Assembly (NCBI RefSeq): GCF_001278035.1
Contig: NZ_CP009452.1
Coordinates: forward strand, 4,125,501-4,189,500
Reading direction: 5' to 3'
DNA from: Sphingopyxis sp. 113P3
GTDB lineage: Bacteria; Pseudomonadota; Alphaproteobacteria; Sphingomonadales; Sphingomonadaceae
DNA length: 64,000 nucleotides
Position numbers and translations under genes: made by a program. Shown here piece after piece: positions 52,141 to 61,552 of this stretch. Position 1 is the stretch's first letter. The number at the start of each line of letters is the position of its first letter. Below the pieces are notes generated by a model that saw only the letters and a list, made by a program, of their open reading frames with translations, did no database searches and was not told the DNA's origin.

Positions 52141-55100
52141 ATGATCGACCGCATCGTCACATTCTCCGTCGAGCGCCGCTGGTTCATCCTGCTGCTGACG
52201 CTCATCGCCGCGGTGATCGGCGGCTGGGCCATCAGTCGCCTGCCGATCGACGCCGTTCCCGACATCACCAACAATCAGGTGCAGGTGAACATCACCGCGC
52301 CGGCGCTCTCGCCCGAGCTGGTCGAGAAGCAGGTCGCCTTCCCGATCGAGAACGCGCTCGCGGGCGTTCCCGGCCTTGAATACACGCGGTCGCTGAGCCG
52401 CAACGGCTTTGCGCAGGTCACGGCGGTCTTCTCGGATTCGACCGACATCTACTTCGCCCGCCAGCAGGTTGCCGAGCGGCTGCGGGTCGCCGAGGAAAGC
52501 CTGCCCGAGGGTGCGGTCCCGACCATGGGGCCGATCGCGACCGGCCTCGGCGAAGTCTATATGTGGACGGTCCATCTCGAACATCGCCGGGAGGACCGGC
52601 ACCGGCCCGGCGAGCCGGGCATCCAGCCCGACGGCAGCTACATCACGCCCGAAGGCGAGCGGCTCGTCACCGAAGCCGACAAGGCGACCTATCTGCGCAC
52701 CGCGCAGGACTGGATCGTCGCTCCGCTGCTCAGGAACACGCCCGGCCTCGCCGGCGTGGACTCGATCGGCGGCTATGTGAAGCAGTTCCAGGTCGTGCCG
52801 GACGTGCAGCGCCTCGCCGCCATCGGCATGAACCTGTCCGACCTCGCCCGCGCGCTCGAAGAGAACAATGTCGGCGTGGGCGCCGGCGTCGTGAACCGCG
52901 GCGGCGAAGGTCTGGCAGTCCGCTCGGACGCACGCATCCGCAATGTCGGAGAGCTGGCGAGCACCGTGATCGCGACGCGCGAAGGCGTGCCGATCCGGCT
53001 CGATCAGGTCGCACAGGTCCGCCTGGGACAGGCGATCCGCTACGGCTCGGCGTCTGAGAATGGGGAGGAGGTGGTTGTCGGCACGGCGATCATGCGGATC
53101 GGCGAGAACAGCCGCACCGTCGCCTCGGCGGTCGCGGAGCGCCTCACCGAGATCAACGCGTCGCTGCCGACCGATGTCGTGGTGCAGCCGGTGCTCGACC
53201 GCACGGCGCTGGTCAATTCCACCATCAAAACCGTGGCGAAGAACCTCACCGAAGGCGCGCTGCTGGTCATCGTCGTGCTGTTCCTGCTGCTCGGCAACTT
53301 CCGCGCGGCGCTGATCGCGGCGCTGGTGATCCCGGTCACGATGCTGATGACCAGCTTCGGCATGCTGCGCGGCGGCGTCTCGGCCAACCTCATGAGCCTC
53401 GGCGCGCTCGACTTCGGCCTGATCGTCGACGGCGCGGTCATCATCGTCGAGAATGCGCTGCGGCGCATCGCCGAGCGGCAACATCATCATGGCCGCACGC
53501 TTGACCTGGACGAGCGGCTGTCGGTGGTCGCCACGGCCGCCCGCGAGATGATCCGCCCCTCCGTCTTCGGGCAGGCGATCATCATCCTCGTCTATGTGCC
53601 GCTGCTGACGCTCACCGGCGTCGAGGGCAAGACGTTCACGCCGATGGCGCTCACCGTCATCATCGCGCTCGTCTGCGCCTTCGTGCTCTCGCTCACCTTC
53701 GTGCCGGCGATGCTCGCGATCTGGCTCTCAAAGCCGGTCGAGGAGAAGGAAGGCCGCATCATGTCCTGGCTCAAGCGCCGGTACGAGCCGGGTCTTGATC
53801 GGGCGATGAAGCGGCCGACCCTCACCATGGGGGTCGGGGTCGGCGCATTCCTCGCCGCGATCCTCACCTTCTCGTTTCTCGGCCAGGAGTTCCTGCCTCA
53901 GCTCGACGAAGGCGACCTCACCGCCCAGGTGCTGCGTATCCCCGGCACCTCGGTCGATCAGAGCCAGGCGATGCAGTCACGCATCGAACGGCAGATCGGG
54001 CGGCTGCCGGAGGTGCGGTTCGTCTTCTCCAAGACCGGCACCGCGGAACTCGCGTCCGATCCGATGCCGCCCAACATCTCCGACACCTTCATCATCATGA
54101 GGCCGCGCGATGAATGGCCCAACCCGAACCTCTCCAAGGCCGAGTTGGTGGCGAAGGTCGAGCGGGTGCTGGAAGGGCTGCCCGGCGGCGCGTTCGAGAT
54201 CAGCCAGCCGATCCAGATGCGGTTCAACGAGCTCATCGCGGGCGTGCGGGGCGACATCGCGATCAAGGTGTTCGGCGACGACACCGACGCGATGACCGCG
54301 ACCGCCAACCGCATCGCGGCGATCCTGCGCCAGACGCGGGGCGCGACCGATGTCCGGGTCGAGCAGACCGAGGGCCTGCCGATGCTCGACATCCGCCCGC
54401 GCCGCGACATCATGTCGAGGCTCGGCATCACCGCACAGACCGTGCAGGACACGATATCGGCGGCGATCGGCGGCCGCGACGCCGGGATGATCTTCGAAGG
54501 GGACCGGCGGTTCGCCGTGACCATCCGCCTGTCGGATGCGGCGCGCGCCGATCTGCAAACGCTCGGCCAGGTGCCGGTGCCCTTGCCGAACGGTGGGTTC
54601 GTCCCGCTGCAAAGCGTCGCCGAGATCGGCGTCACCGACGGTCCCAACCAGATCAGCCGCGAGAACGGCAAGCGCCGCGTGGTCGTCCAGGCGAACGTGC
54701 GCGGGCGCGACGTGGCGGGCGTCGTCGCCGACGCCCAGGCCGCGATCGACGCCCAAGTCCGGTTGCCGGCAGGGCAATATCTCGATTGGGGCGGCCAGTT
54801 CGAGAACCTCCAGTCGGCCAGTCAAAGGCTGATGCTGGTGGTCCCGGCCTGCTTCGCGCTCATCATCCTGCTGCTGTACGGGGCATTGGGCAGCGTGCGC
54901 GACGCGGCGATCGTGTTCACCGGCGTGCCGCTGGCGCTGGTCGGGGGCGTGCTTGCGCTGTTCCTGCGAGGGATGCCGTTCTCGATCTCGGCGGCGGTCG
55001 GGTTCATCGCCCTGTCCGGCATCGCGGTGCTGAACGGCCTGGTCATGGTCTCCTCGATCCAGGACCTGATGGCGCGAGGCATGGACCGGGCACGGGCCGC

Positions 55101-55377
55101 GCGCGAGGGCGCGATGATGCGGCTGCGGCCGGTCGTCATGACCGCGCTGGTGGCGAGCCTCGGGTTCGTGCCGATGGCGATCGCCACCGGATCGGGCGCG
55201 GAGGTGCAGAAGCCGCTCGCGACCGTGGTGATCGGGGGCCTCGTCTCGGCGACGCTGCTGACACTGTTCGTGCTGCCGACGCTCTATGCCCGCTATGGGC
55301 GCAAGGAGACGGACGTACCGCCACGGGAGGAGCGGCATGACACGCCGCCTTCCGATCCCGTCGAGGCTCCGCTGTGA
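52141..55377 (+). CDS. czcA: CzcA-type RND heavy-metal efflux permease
   Basis: A 1,078-residue HME-family RND permease starting MIDRIVTFSVERRWFILLL. TM4 contains LDFGLIVDGAVIIVENALRR, the heavy-metal signature with Asp and Glu residues for proton relay in place of the drug-pump DD pair. Long periplasmic loops follow TM1 and TM7, and the C-terminal half ends in LPTLYARYGRKE. It pumps divalent cations out through CzcCB. The longer open frame upstream is rejected because it covers czcB. The gene is intact. Confidence 0.95.
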   Translation: MIDRIVTFSVERRWFILLLTLIAAVIGGWAISRLPIDAVPDITNNQVQVNITAPALSPELVEKQVAFPIENALAGVPGLEYTRSLSRNGFAQVTAVFSDSTDIYFARQQVAERLRVAEESLPEGAVPTMGPIATGLGEVYMWTVHLEHRREDRHRPGEPGIQPDGSYITPEGERLVTEADKATYLRTAQDWIVAPLLRNTPGLAGVDSIGGYVKQFQVVPDVQRLAAIGMNLSDLARALEENNVGVGAGVVNRGGEGLAVRSDARIRNVGELASTVIATREGVPIRLDQVAQVRLGQAIRYGSASENGEEVVVGTAIMRIGENSRTVASAVAERLTEINASLPTDVVVQPVLDRTALVNSTIKTVAKNLTEGALLVIVVLFLLLGNFRAALIAALVIPVTMLMTSFGMLRGGVSANLMSLGALDFGLIVDGAVIIVENALRRIAERQHHHGRTLDLDERLSVVATAAREMIRPSVFGQAIIILVYVPLLTLTGVEGKTFTPMALTVIIALVCAFVLSLTFVPAMLAIWLSKPVEEKEGRIMSWLKRRYEPGLDRAMKRPTLTMGVGVGAFLAAILTFSFLGQEFLPQLDEGDLTAQVLRIPGTSVDQSQAMQSRIERQIGRLPEVRFVFSKTGTAELASDPMPPNISDTFIIMRPRDEWPNPNLSKAELVAKVERVLEGLPGGAFEISQPIQMRFNELIAGVRGDIAIKVFGDDTDAMTATANRIAAILRQTRGATDVRVEQTEGLPMLDIRPRRDIMSRLGITAQTVQDTISAAIGGRDAGMIFEGDRRFAVTIRLSDAARADLQTLGQVPVPLPNGGFVPLQSVAEIGVTDGPNQISRENGKRRVVVQANVRGRDVAGVVADAQAAIDAQVRLPAGQYLDWGGQFENLQSASQRLMLVVPACFALIILLLYGALGSVRDAAIVFTGVPLALVGGVLALFLRGMPFSISAAVGFIALSGIAVLNGLVMVSSIQDLMARGMDRARAAREGAMMRLRPVVMTALVASLGFVPMAIATGSGAEVQKPLATVVIGGLVSATLLTLFVLPTLYARYGRKETDVPPREERHDTPPSDPVEAPL

Positions 55378-55474
55378 GGCTCGACGATCATCGCACCAGC
55401 ACGCCTAGCGTGCGGGCTGAGTGGCAGACGGCTTTGCCGTCCGCCCCTTGGGCCACCGAAGCGGCGCGCCGGCC

Positions 55475-55975
55475 ATGAAGGAGACCACCTCCTTCGCCCT
55501 GACCATCACGCCGATCCGGGCGTGGACCCATATCGCCGATCTCGCTGCGTTCGCACTGTGGCATCCAAGCTATCGCTTTCGCGGCGTTGCTGCCCCTGAC
55601 GCCGAGGTCGGTCTGACCTTCGGCATGCTCAAGGGAGAACTGCCGCTAAGAACCGAAGCCACGATCGTCGCCTACGAACGGGCACAACGGTTCGCCTGGC
55701 GGATCGGCCTCGGCGGGTTGTTCACGCTGAGCGAGGAATATGCGCTCGAAGAGGCCGGCCCGCAGACGCAGGTTCGCCATACGGTCAGGATGGAAGGCGC
55801 GCTGAGCCCGCTTGGTTATCTCGTGCGGCGAGGCCTGCGCAGATCGATGCGCGCGCAGGATGCGGCGCTGCTCCGCTACCTCACCAGGGAAGCGCGCGGC
55901 AGCAGCCTCACCATCAACCGCCAGCGCCGGCGTGCCCGCAAGGCCCAGCTCACCCGAAAGGCCGCCAATGACTGA
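55475..55975 (+). CDS. SRPBCC-family protein in the metal cassette
   Basis: A 166-residue protein of the START/SRPBCC helix-grip fold: MKETTSFALTITPIRAWTHI, LTFGMLKGELPLRTEATIVAYE, RFAWRIGLGGLFTLSEEYALEE and QVRHTVRMEGALSP. The fold binds hydrophobic ligands; the ligand is unknown. It has a basic C-terminal tail (NRQRRRARKAQLTRK). Its stop overlaps the start of the cation transporter gene (55968-55975), implying coupled translation. ATG 55475 is favoured over the longer frame. Confidence 0.7.
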   Translation: MKETTSFALTITPIRAWTHIADLAAFALWHPSYRFRGVAAPDAEVGLTFGMLKGELPLRTEATIVAYERAQRFAWRIGLGGLFTLSEEYALEEAGPQTQVRHTVRMEGALSPLGYLVRRGLRRSMRAQDAALLRYLTREARGSSLTINRQRRRARKAQLTRKAAND

Positions 55976-56576
55976 CCCTGCATCCGCGGGCGCGCCCGCC
56001 GAGCGCCGCACGCTCTGGATCGTGCTGATGCTCAACGTCGGGATCGCCTTGGCCTTCCTGATCGCTGGGATCAGTGGCGATTCCAGCGCGCTGCTCGCCA
56101 ACGGTCTCGACAATCTCTCGGACGCGGCGGTCTACGCACTGAGCCTGATCGCGCTCAGCCGAGGCGCGAAATGGAAGACCCGCGCGGCCGCCGTGTCGGG
56201 GGTCATGCTCCTGATCTTCGCCGGCGGCATCATGCTCGATGTCGGACGACGTTACCTGCAAGGCAGCGAGCCGATCGGCATCACCATGATGGCGATGTCT
56301 GCGGTCGCGGCTGTGGTCAACTTCATCTGCCTCAAGCTCTTGCAACGGCTGCGCGAGCCCGACGTCAACCTGCGCGCCGCGACGACCTTCAGCTTCAACG
56401 ATTTCATCTCGAACGGCGGAATCCTGATCGCCGGCCTGCTGGTCTGGTGGCTCGGCTCCAACTGGCCCGATCTGCTGGTCGGGCTGCTTGCCGCGGCCAT
56501 CGCCGTCAAGGGTGGCGTCGAGATCCTGCGCGATGCGCGAGAGGAAGCGCGCCGGGACAGGGAGGCAAAGGAATGA
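55968..56576 (+). CDS. CDF-like cation transporter
   Basis: A 202-residue membrane protein with about five or six helices (LWIVLMLNVGIALAFLIAGIS, DNLSDAAVYALSLIALS, GVMLLIFAGGIMLDVGRRYL, GITMMAMSAVAAVVNFICL, ISNGGILIAGLLVWWLGSN). The NGLDNLSDAAVY and SFNDFISNGG stretches correspond to the paired metal-binding motifs of cation diffusion facilitators. It lacks the usual cytoplasmic C-terminal domain. Located in a metal-resistance cassette, it probably exports divalent ions; direct evidence is lacking. Confidence 0.78.
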   Translation: MTDPASAGAPAERRTLWIVLMLNVGIALAFLIAGISGDSSALLANGLDNLSDAAVYALSLIALSRGAKWKTRAAAVSGVMLLIFAGGIMLDVGRRYLQGSEPIGITMMAMSAVAAVVNFICLKLLQRLREPDVNLRAATTFSFNDFISNGGILIAGLLVWWLGSNWPDLLVGLLAAAIAVKGGVEILRDAREEARRDREAKE

Positions 56577-56625
56577 GGCCTCCCACCATTCACTCCCCCC
56601 AAGCCGAAGAAGAAAGGATGCCATC

Positions 56626-56928
56626 ATGGTAGAAGGCCGCACTTCAACGAGTCTGTTGTGTCCAGCCTGTCGCGTCGATCTCGTCATGAGCGAGCGCCAG
56701 GGCATCGAGATCGACTACTGCCCGCAATGCCGCGGCGTCTGGCTCGATCGCGGCGAACTCGACAAGATCATCGAGCGGAGCGCCGGCGACGAAGCGGCCC
56801 GCCGGTCGAGCGGCGGCCGGCTCGGCATGTTCGACGAGCATCGCGGGCGCGGCGATCATGACAGGAAGCACGGCTACGAGCGCGGCCATCATCGCCGCAA
56901 GAGCTTCCTGAGCGAACTGTTCGACTGA
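56626..56928 (+). CDS. zf-TFIIB-type zinc-ribbon protein
   Basis: A 100-residue protein with LCPACRVDLVMSERQGIEID, then YCPQCRGVWLDRGELDKII, a TFIIB-type zinc ribbon (two CPxC knuckles) followed by a His/Arg-rich C-terminus (EHRGRGDHDRKHGYERGHHR) and LSELFD. The family is widespread and of unknown function. The His-rich tail fits a metal-rich neighbourhood. It follows the CDF-like gene by about 50 bases. Confidence 0.85.
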   Translation: MVEGRTSTSLLCPACRVDLVMSERQGIEIDYCPQCRGVWLDRGELDKIIERSAGDEAARRSSGGRLGMFDEHRGRGDHDRKHGYERGHHRRKSFLSELFD

Positions 56929-56929
56929 G

Positions 56930-57442
56930 ATGCTGTGGATTGGCCGCCGCACCACGGGCCCTTCGGGTGAAGGTGTGAGAACGGCCCGCGCCATGGGCGC
57001 CGCCCCCTTGAGCGCCCATGGCGAACGATTCCGGCGAGGATGGAGAGCAAGGACGCCGACGCGCGGTCGTCCTGTGCTCCTCGCGCTAGCTGGGCTCGCG
57101 CTTGCGCCCGGCCTGTCCGGCTGCTCGCCCGCTTCCAACGACAAGGATGCGGGCGAGCGGCATGACCGTCGCTCCGTCTCCAATCTCGTTGGCGAACATA
57201 TCTATGCCTGCGCCGATGGATCGCGCGTGGACGCCGATTTCCTCGCCGACGGCCTGACCCTCGATCTCACGATTCTGCCGGATGGTCGTTCGGTGCGGCT
57301 GGTCGCGCCGGCCACCGGCCTCACCTTCGTGGGCGACAAGCTCAACGTGTCGCTCTCCGGCGGTGATCGGATGACGCTGTTGCGCCCCGATGCGCCGCCC
57401 CTGACCTGCACGCGGCTCAGGTCCAATACCGCACCGCCCTGA
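56930..57442 (+). CDS. MliC-like lipoprotein
   Basis: Up to 170 residues. A hydrophobic signal segment (VLLALAGLALAPGLSGCSPAS) with lipobox LSGC sits about residues 48-66, preceded by a long basic leader. That leader suggests the real start is later, for example ATG 56993 or a non-ATG codon. The mature part (YACADGSRVDADFLADGLTL...) resembles MliC, a membrane-bound lysozyme inhibitor, with VTIL/LRP strands. It lies in the metal cassette between a zinc-ribbon gene and the P-type ATPase. Confidence 0.6.
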   Translation: MLWIGRRTTGPSGEGVRTARAMGAAPLSAHGERFRRGWRARTPTRGRPVLLALAGLALAPGLSGCSPASNDKDAGERHDRRSVSNLVGEHIYACADGSRVDADFLADGLTLDLTILPDGRSVRLVAPATGLTFVGDKLNVSLSGGDRMTLLRPDAPPLTCTRLRSNTAPP

Positions 57443-57496
57443 CAGCGAGCCGCACGGTCCTCACCACAGAAGCGCGCCTCGCGAAGGAACCACGTC

Positions 57497-60028
57497 ATGA
57501 TCGAAAAGCTCCGCCTCGAAATCCCCATACTTCTCCCCGACGTCACCGATGCGGCCGATGCCTGCGTCGGCAGGCTCGTCGCGGCGCTTAAGGACCGGCC
57601 CGGTGTCGAGCAGGCGCATGTGGTCGCGGCCGACGCCGCCAGCCCTGCGACGCTGTGCGTCCATTTCGACCCGCAAGTGGTGACGCTCGCACGCATCCGC
57701 GAACTCGCCCATGCCTCGGGAGCGGAAATCGCGGACCGCTACGGGCATATCCTTTGGGAGGTCGATGGCATCGGTCACGCACGCCGCGCGCGCACGGTCA
57801 CCGAAAGCCTTCGCGCCCTGTCCGGTGTGATCGAAGCGGACGCCTCGGCCGCCGGCATGGTGCGCATCGAATATGATCGCGATCAGCTCTCCCGAGACGA
57901 CATCAGCGCTGAACTGACGAAGCTCGGCGCAACGCCCAGACCTGTGCCGGCGGCGGCAGATGCTCATGCCCGCCATGTCGATGGCCCTGCGCAACCGAAG
58001 CGGGAGCATGGCCCCGACGACGGTCACGATTACGCGCATGGCGGTCTGCTCGGGGCCAATACCGAACTGATCTTTGCGCTCGCCTGCGGCGCGACCCTGG
58101 GGATCGGATTCGCAATCGAGAAGCTGGTGGCGGGCGCGCCGGCCTGGCTGCCGTTTACGCTCTACGTGGCCACCTATCTGTTCGGCGGCTTCTACACGCT
58201 GCGCGAGGCGATCGACAATCTCCGGCTGAAACGCTTCGAGATCGACACGCTGATGCTGGTGGCGGCCGCCGGCGCGGCGGCGCTCGGCGCCTGGGCCGAG
58301 GGCGCGCTGCTGCTGTTCCTGTTCAGCCTCGGCCATGCGCTCGAACATTATGCCATGGGCCGCGCCAAGCGCGCGATCGAGGCGCTGGCCGAACTGGCGC
58401 CGCGCACCGCTACCGTGCGCCGCTCCGACGGCGGCACGAGCGATGTTCCGGTCGAGGATTTGAAGGTCGGCGAAATCGTCGTCGTGAAGCCCGACGAGCG
58501 TGTGGCCGCGGATGGATTTGTCGTGAAAGGCATCACCGCCATCAACCAGGCGCCGGTGACGGGCGAGAGTATGCCGGTGGACAAGCGTCCCGTGCTGGAT
58601 GATGCGGCCGCCCGCGCCGATCCCGACCGGATCGACGCGGCAAGCAGGGTGTTCGCCGGCACCATCAATGGCAGCGGTCTCGCCGAGATCGAGGTCACGC
58701 GCCTGTCCACCGAAAGCACGCTCGCCAAGGTGGTCAAGCTGGTCAGCGAGGCCGAAACGCAGAAGTCTCCGACGCAGCGGTTCACCGACAGGTTCGAGCG
58801 CTTCTTTGTGCCTGCGGTGCTGGCGCTGGCCTTCATCCTGCTGTTCGCCTGGGTCGTGGTCGATGAGCCGTTCCGCGACAGCTTCTATCGCGCAATGGCG
58901 GTGCTGGTTGCGGCAAGCCCCTGCGCGCTCGCCATCGCCACGCCCAGCGCCGTTCTCTCCGGAGTCGCGCGAGCGGCTCGGGGCGGCGTGCTGATCAAAG
59001 GCGGCGCGCCGCTCGAACTGCTCGGTTCGCTCGACGCGATCGCCTTCGACAAGACCGGCACGCTCACCAAGGGCGAGCCGCGCATCCATCAGGTCGTCAC
59101 CGCGCCCGGCGTATCCAGGGAGGATATGATGGCGGTGGCCGTGGCGGTTGAATCGCTGAGCGATCACCCGCTTGCGCAAGCCATCGCGCGCGACGGGCGC
59201 GATCATATCGGCGAGCGTCAGGTTCCGCAGGCGGAGAGTCTGAAGAGCCTTACGGGCCGCGGCGTCTCGGCCGTCATCGGTGAGGACGAGGTTCTCATCG
59301 GCAAGGCCGAGATGTTTGGCGCCGACGGCATCGCTCCGCTCTCGCAGGGGATGCACGACATGCTCCCGCTGCTGCGCGAGACCGGCCAGACAATCATGAT
59401 CGTCCGTCGCGGCGAGCGGGATCTAGGCGTGATCGGATTGCTCGACACGCCCCGTGAGGAAGCACGCGAGGCGCTCGAACGGCTGCGCGCGATCGGCATC
59501 CGGCGGATGATCATGATCTCCGGGGATCACCAGCTTGCTGCCGAAGCCATCGCTCGGGACGTGGGACTTGACGAGGCTTGGGGCGATCTCCTGCCCGAAA
59601 ACAAGGTGGACGCGATCAAGAAGCTCCGCGCCGAAGCTAAGGTCGCGATGGTAGGCGACGGTGTGAACGACGCGCCCGCCATGGCGACGGCGACCGTGGG
59701 CATTGCGATGGGTGCGGCGGGATCGGACGTGGCGCTCGAAACCGCCGACGTTGCCCTTATGGCCGATAATCTCGACCATCTCCCTTTCGCGGTCGGCCTG
59801 AGCCGCCGGACGCGATCCGTGATCCGGCAGAATGTATTCGTCAGCCTTGGCGTGGTCGCGCTTCTCGTGCCGGCGACGATCCTCGGGCTCGGCATCGGAC
59901 CTGCTGTTGCAGTCCACGAAGGCTCGACACTGCTGGTCGTGTTCAACGCGCTGCGACTGTTGGCCTATGCCGACCCCCAACAGAGGCGTGCTCGGTCGCC
60001 CGCGTCCCCGAGCAGCGCTGCGCGCTAG
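57497..60028 (+). CDS. P1B-4-type heavy-metal ATPase (CzcP-like)
   Basis: An 843-residue P-type ATPase. The N-terminal 150 residues hold two HMA-like folds without CxxC motifs. The transmembrane site is AASPCALAIATPSA (SPC, not CPC), and near the C-terminus HEGSTLLVVFNALRLL matches the HEGGT of P1B-4 pumps. [10 protein letters not shown] is the phosphorylation loop and GDGVNDAPAMATA the hinge. The type exports divalent ions such as Zn, Cd or Co, which fits the adjacent czcCBA. It is complete. Confidence 0.92.
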   Translation: MIEKLRLEIPILLPDVTDAADACVGRLVAALKDRPGVEQAHVVAADAASPATLCVHFDPQVVTLARIRELAHASGAEIADRYGHILWEVDGIGHARRARTVTESLRALSGVIEADASAAGMVRIEYDRDQLSRDDISAELTKLGATPRPVPAAADAHARHVDGPAQPKREHGPDDGHDYAHGGLLGANTELIFALACGATLGIGFAIEKLVAGAPAWLPFTLYVATYLFGGFYTLREAIDNLRLKRFEIDTLMLVAAAGAAALGAWAEGALLLFLFSLGHALEHYAMGRAKRAIEALAELAPRTATVRRSDGGTSDVPVEDLKVGEIVVVKPDERVAADGFVVKGITAINQAPVTGESMPVDKRPVLDDAAARADPDRIDAASRVFAGTINGSGLAEIEVTRLSTESTLAKVVKLVSEAETQKSPTQRFTDRFERFFVPAVLALAFILLFAWVVVDEPFRDSFYRAMAVLVAASPCALAIATPSAVLSGVARAARGGVLIKGGAPLELLGSLDAIAFDKTGTLTKGEPRIHQVVTAPGVSREDMMAVAVAVESLSDHPLAQAIARDGRDHIGERQVPQAESLKSLTGRGVSAVIGEDEVLIGKAEMFGADGIAPLSQGMHDMLPLLRETGQTIMIVRRGERDLGVIGLLDTPREEAREALERLRAIGIRRMIMISGDHQLAAEAIARDVGLDEAWGDLLPENKVDAIKKLRAEAKVAMVGDGVNDAPAMATATVGIAMGAAGSDVALETADVALMADNLDHLPFAVGLSRRTRSVIRQNVFVSLGVVALLVPATILGLGIGPAVAVHEGSTLLVVFNALRLLAYADPQQRRARSPASPSSAAR

Positions 60029-60048
60029 CGGATGTGAGACGCGAGCCG

Positions 60049-60972
60049 ATGGCCTTCGACATCCGTCAACTGCGTTACGCCATTGCGGCGGCAGACCACG
60101 GCAGCTTCTACCGCGCTGCTCGTGCCCTCGACATTGAGCAGTCCACTCTCAGTCGCAATATTCTGAAGCTGGAGCGTGCCGTCGGCATGCCGATATTCGA
60201 GCGCTCCCGCGCTGGTGTTACCCCGACGCTGGCGGGCAGTGCCTTCCTGCGCGGATCGAGATCGATCGTCACCAATGCGGACAAGCTCGTCGCGATGATG
60301 CGCGCTGCCGGTCAGGGCCGTGCTGGAGGCCTTCGATTGGGGCATAACAGTTCGGTTTCGGCAGGCCATCTGCGCGCGACCATGATGAGTTGGAGCCAGG
60401 CGCATCCCGCTGTGGAAGTCGAGTGCGTCGAGGCTGACCGCAGCGTTTTGCTCGCAGGACTGGATACCGGCGAGATCGATATAGCCATCCTGATGGGCGC
60501 ACTGGCCCACGAGGGTTTTCGATCCGAGCCGTTTTGGAGCGAACGAGTCCTGGTCGCGCTCCCGACGGCAAATCCACTGGCGGAATGCGAAATCGTGCAT
60601 TGGACGGACCTGCGCAACGAACGCTTCCTGTTGCCCGCAGCCGATCCGGGCTCTGAAATTCGCGATCTACTGCTCGGAAGGTTGCCCGCGTCAGCGTCGA
60701 AGCCGGACATTCGAATGCACCAATCGAGCCGGGAAACGATCCTGAGCGTTTTGGGCGGTGGCCGCGGCGTCACCATTGTGTGCGAGGGCGCCACCGGCGC
60801 GGTTTATCCCGATGTTGTGTATCGTCCGATCCATGGGGAACAAGGCCCGGCGTTGATCGGATATTCGGGCTACTGGCGGGATGACAACTGCAATCCTGCG
60901 CTTCGGCGTTTCCTTGAATTCATCAAGACACGGTATGCTCTGTCTTTTGATTTTACCAAGGAATCTCAGTAA
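60049..60972 (+). CDS. LysR-family regulator of a conjugative element
   Basis: A 307-residue LysR-type regulator: N-terminal winged HTH (FDIRQLRYAIAAADHGSFYRAARALDIEQSTLSRNI) and a C-terminal effector domain with GGLRLGHNSS and DTGEIDIAILMGALAHEGF. ATG 60049 is preferred to the longer frame. Similar regulators sit between cargo and trb genes in Tn4371-like integrative elements, next to EexN, and may control transfer. It starts 20 bases after the ATPase stop and ends 31 bases before the EexN-like start. Confidence 0.85.
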   Translation: MAFDIRQLRYAIAAADHGSFYRAARALDIEQSTLSRNILKLERAVGMPIFERSRAGVTPTLAGSAFLRGSRSIVTNADKLVAMMRAAGQGRAGGLRLGHNSSVSAGHLRATMMSWSQAHPAVEVECVEADRSVLLAGLDTGEIDIAILMGALAHEGFRSEPFWSERVLVALPTANPLAECEIVHWTDLRNERFLLPAADPGSEIRDLLLGRLPASASKPDIRMHQSSRETILSVLGGGRGVTIVCEGATGAVYPDVVYRPIHGEQGPALIGYSGYWRDDNCNPALRRFLEFIKTRYALSFDFTKESQ

Positions 60973-61003
60973 AATGGCTAGGCAGGTTTATGGAGTGACC
61001 ACC

Positions 61004-61312
61004 ATGTTTTCGGTTAGGACAATCGTCATCGTTCTGGTTACATTGCTCATCGGATTTGCGGGAGGTTTTATCTTGCGGCCCGTGATCGCGCCGATGCAAC
61101 AGGCGGACGTCGACACGTTCACGTCGCCGGTAGCTCCAGCGTCCAGCCAGGCGCGCGGTACTCAGTATTTCATGTCGCATATAGACGAGGCGCGCCAAGT
61201 CGTGGCCGGCTGCCGCGACGGCACTGTGCGAGGCGGAGAATGCGCCAATGCCGAGGAGGCGATCATCAAGGTGGATGCGGAGGAGCGTCGGAGGCGCTTT
61301 CTCGGCAACTGA
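61004..61312 (+). CDS. EexN-family protein with membrane anchor
   Basis: A 102-residue protein from ATG 61004 with a GGAG site. A single N-terminal membrane segment (TIVIVLVTLLIGFAGGFIL) lacks a lipobox Cys, unlike the EexN at 20812-21042. The C-terminal part has GTQYFMSHIDEARQVVAGCRDGT and RGGECANAE, the EexN signature with both Cys. It sits between the LysR gene and the 3' end of the trb operon, where entry exclusion genes are expected. The short gap to LysR suggests cotranscription. Confidence 0.78.
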   Translation: MFSVRTIVIVLVTLLIGFAGGFILRPVIAPMQQADVDTFTSPVAPASSQARGTQYFMSHIDEARQVVAGCRDGTVRGGECANAEEAIIKVDAEERRRRFLGN

Positions 61313-61327
61313 GCGCGCACAAGGTGG

Positions 61328-61552
61328 TCAGTTTTTCGCGTTGTGCCGTCCGCGTGCAAAACCCCGGTCGCTCGCCATGAACCGCGCGAGCATCGGCGCA
61401 ATGAGCTTCTCGGGCGGCACGGCCTGAGCGCCGGTCTCTGCCGCGAGTGCGGCGGCGTAGGCAGTAAGATCGCGGTGAACGACGGCGGGTAGCTCGACAG
61501 TCACTTTGACAGGTCGGTCATCAGCGATCGCTCCGAGCTTCAACTTGGTCAT
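61328..61552 (-). CDS. DUF2274-domain protein downstream of trbI
   Basis: A 74-residue protein (MTKLKLGAIADDRPVKVTVELPAVVH...) matching DUF2274, a small family that follows trbI in many conjugative elements. Its DRPVKVTVELPAVVHRDLTAYAAA arrangement resembles a ribbon-helix-helix fold. Its start overlaps the trbI stop (ATGA, 61549-61552), and it is the last gene of the leftward trb operon. Function unknown. Confidence 0.85.
   Translation of the reverse strand: MTKLKLGAIADDRPVKVTVELPAVVHRDLTAYAAALAAETGAQAVPPEKLIAPMLARFMASDRGFARGRHNAKN

Noticed and set aside
51292..53490. 732-codon open frame on the minus strand
   Set aside because: It lies opposite czcB and czcA, with His/Asp/Arg-biased antisense composition.
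57461..59356. 631-codon open frame on the minus strand
   Set aside because: It lies opposite the P1B-4 ATPase gene, which has every expected motif; composition is that of an antisense shadow.
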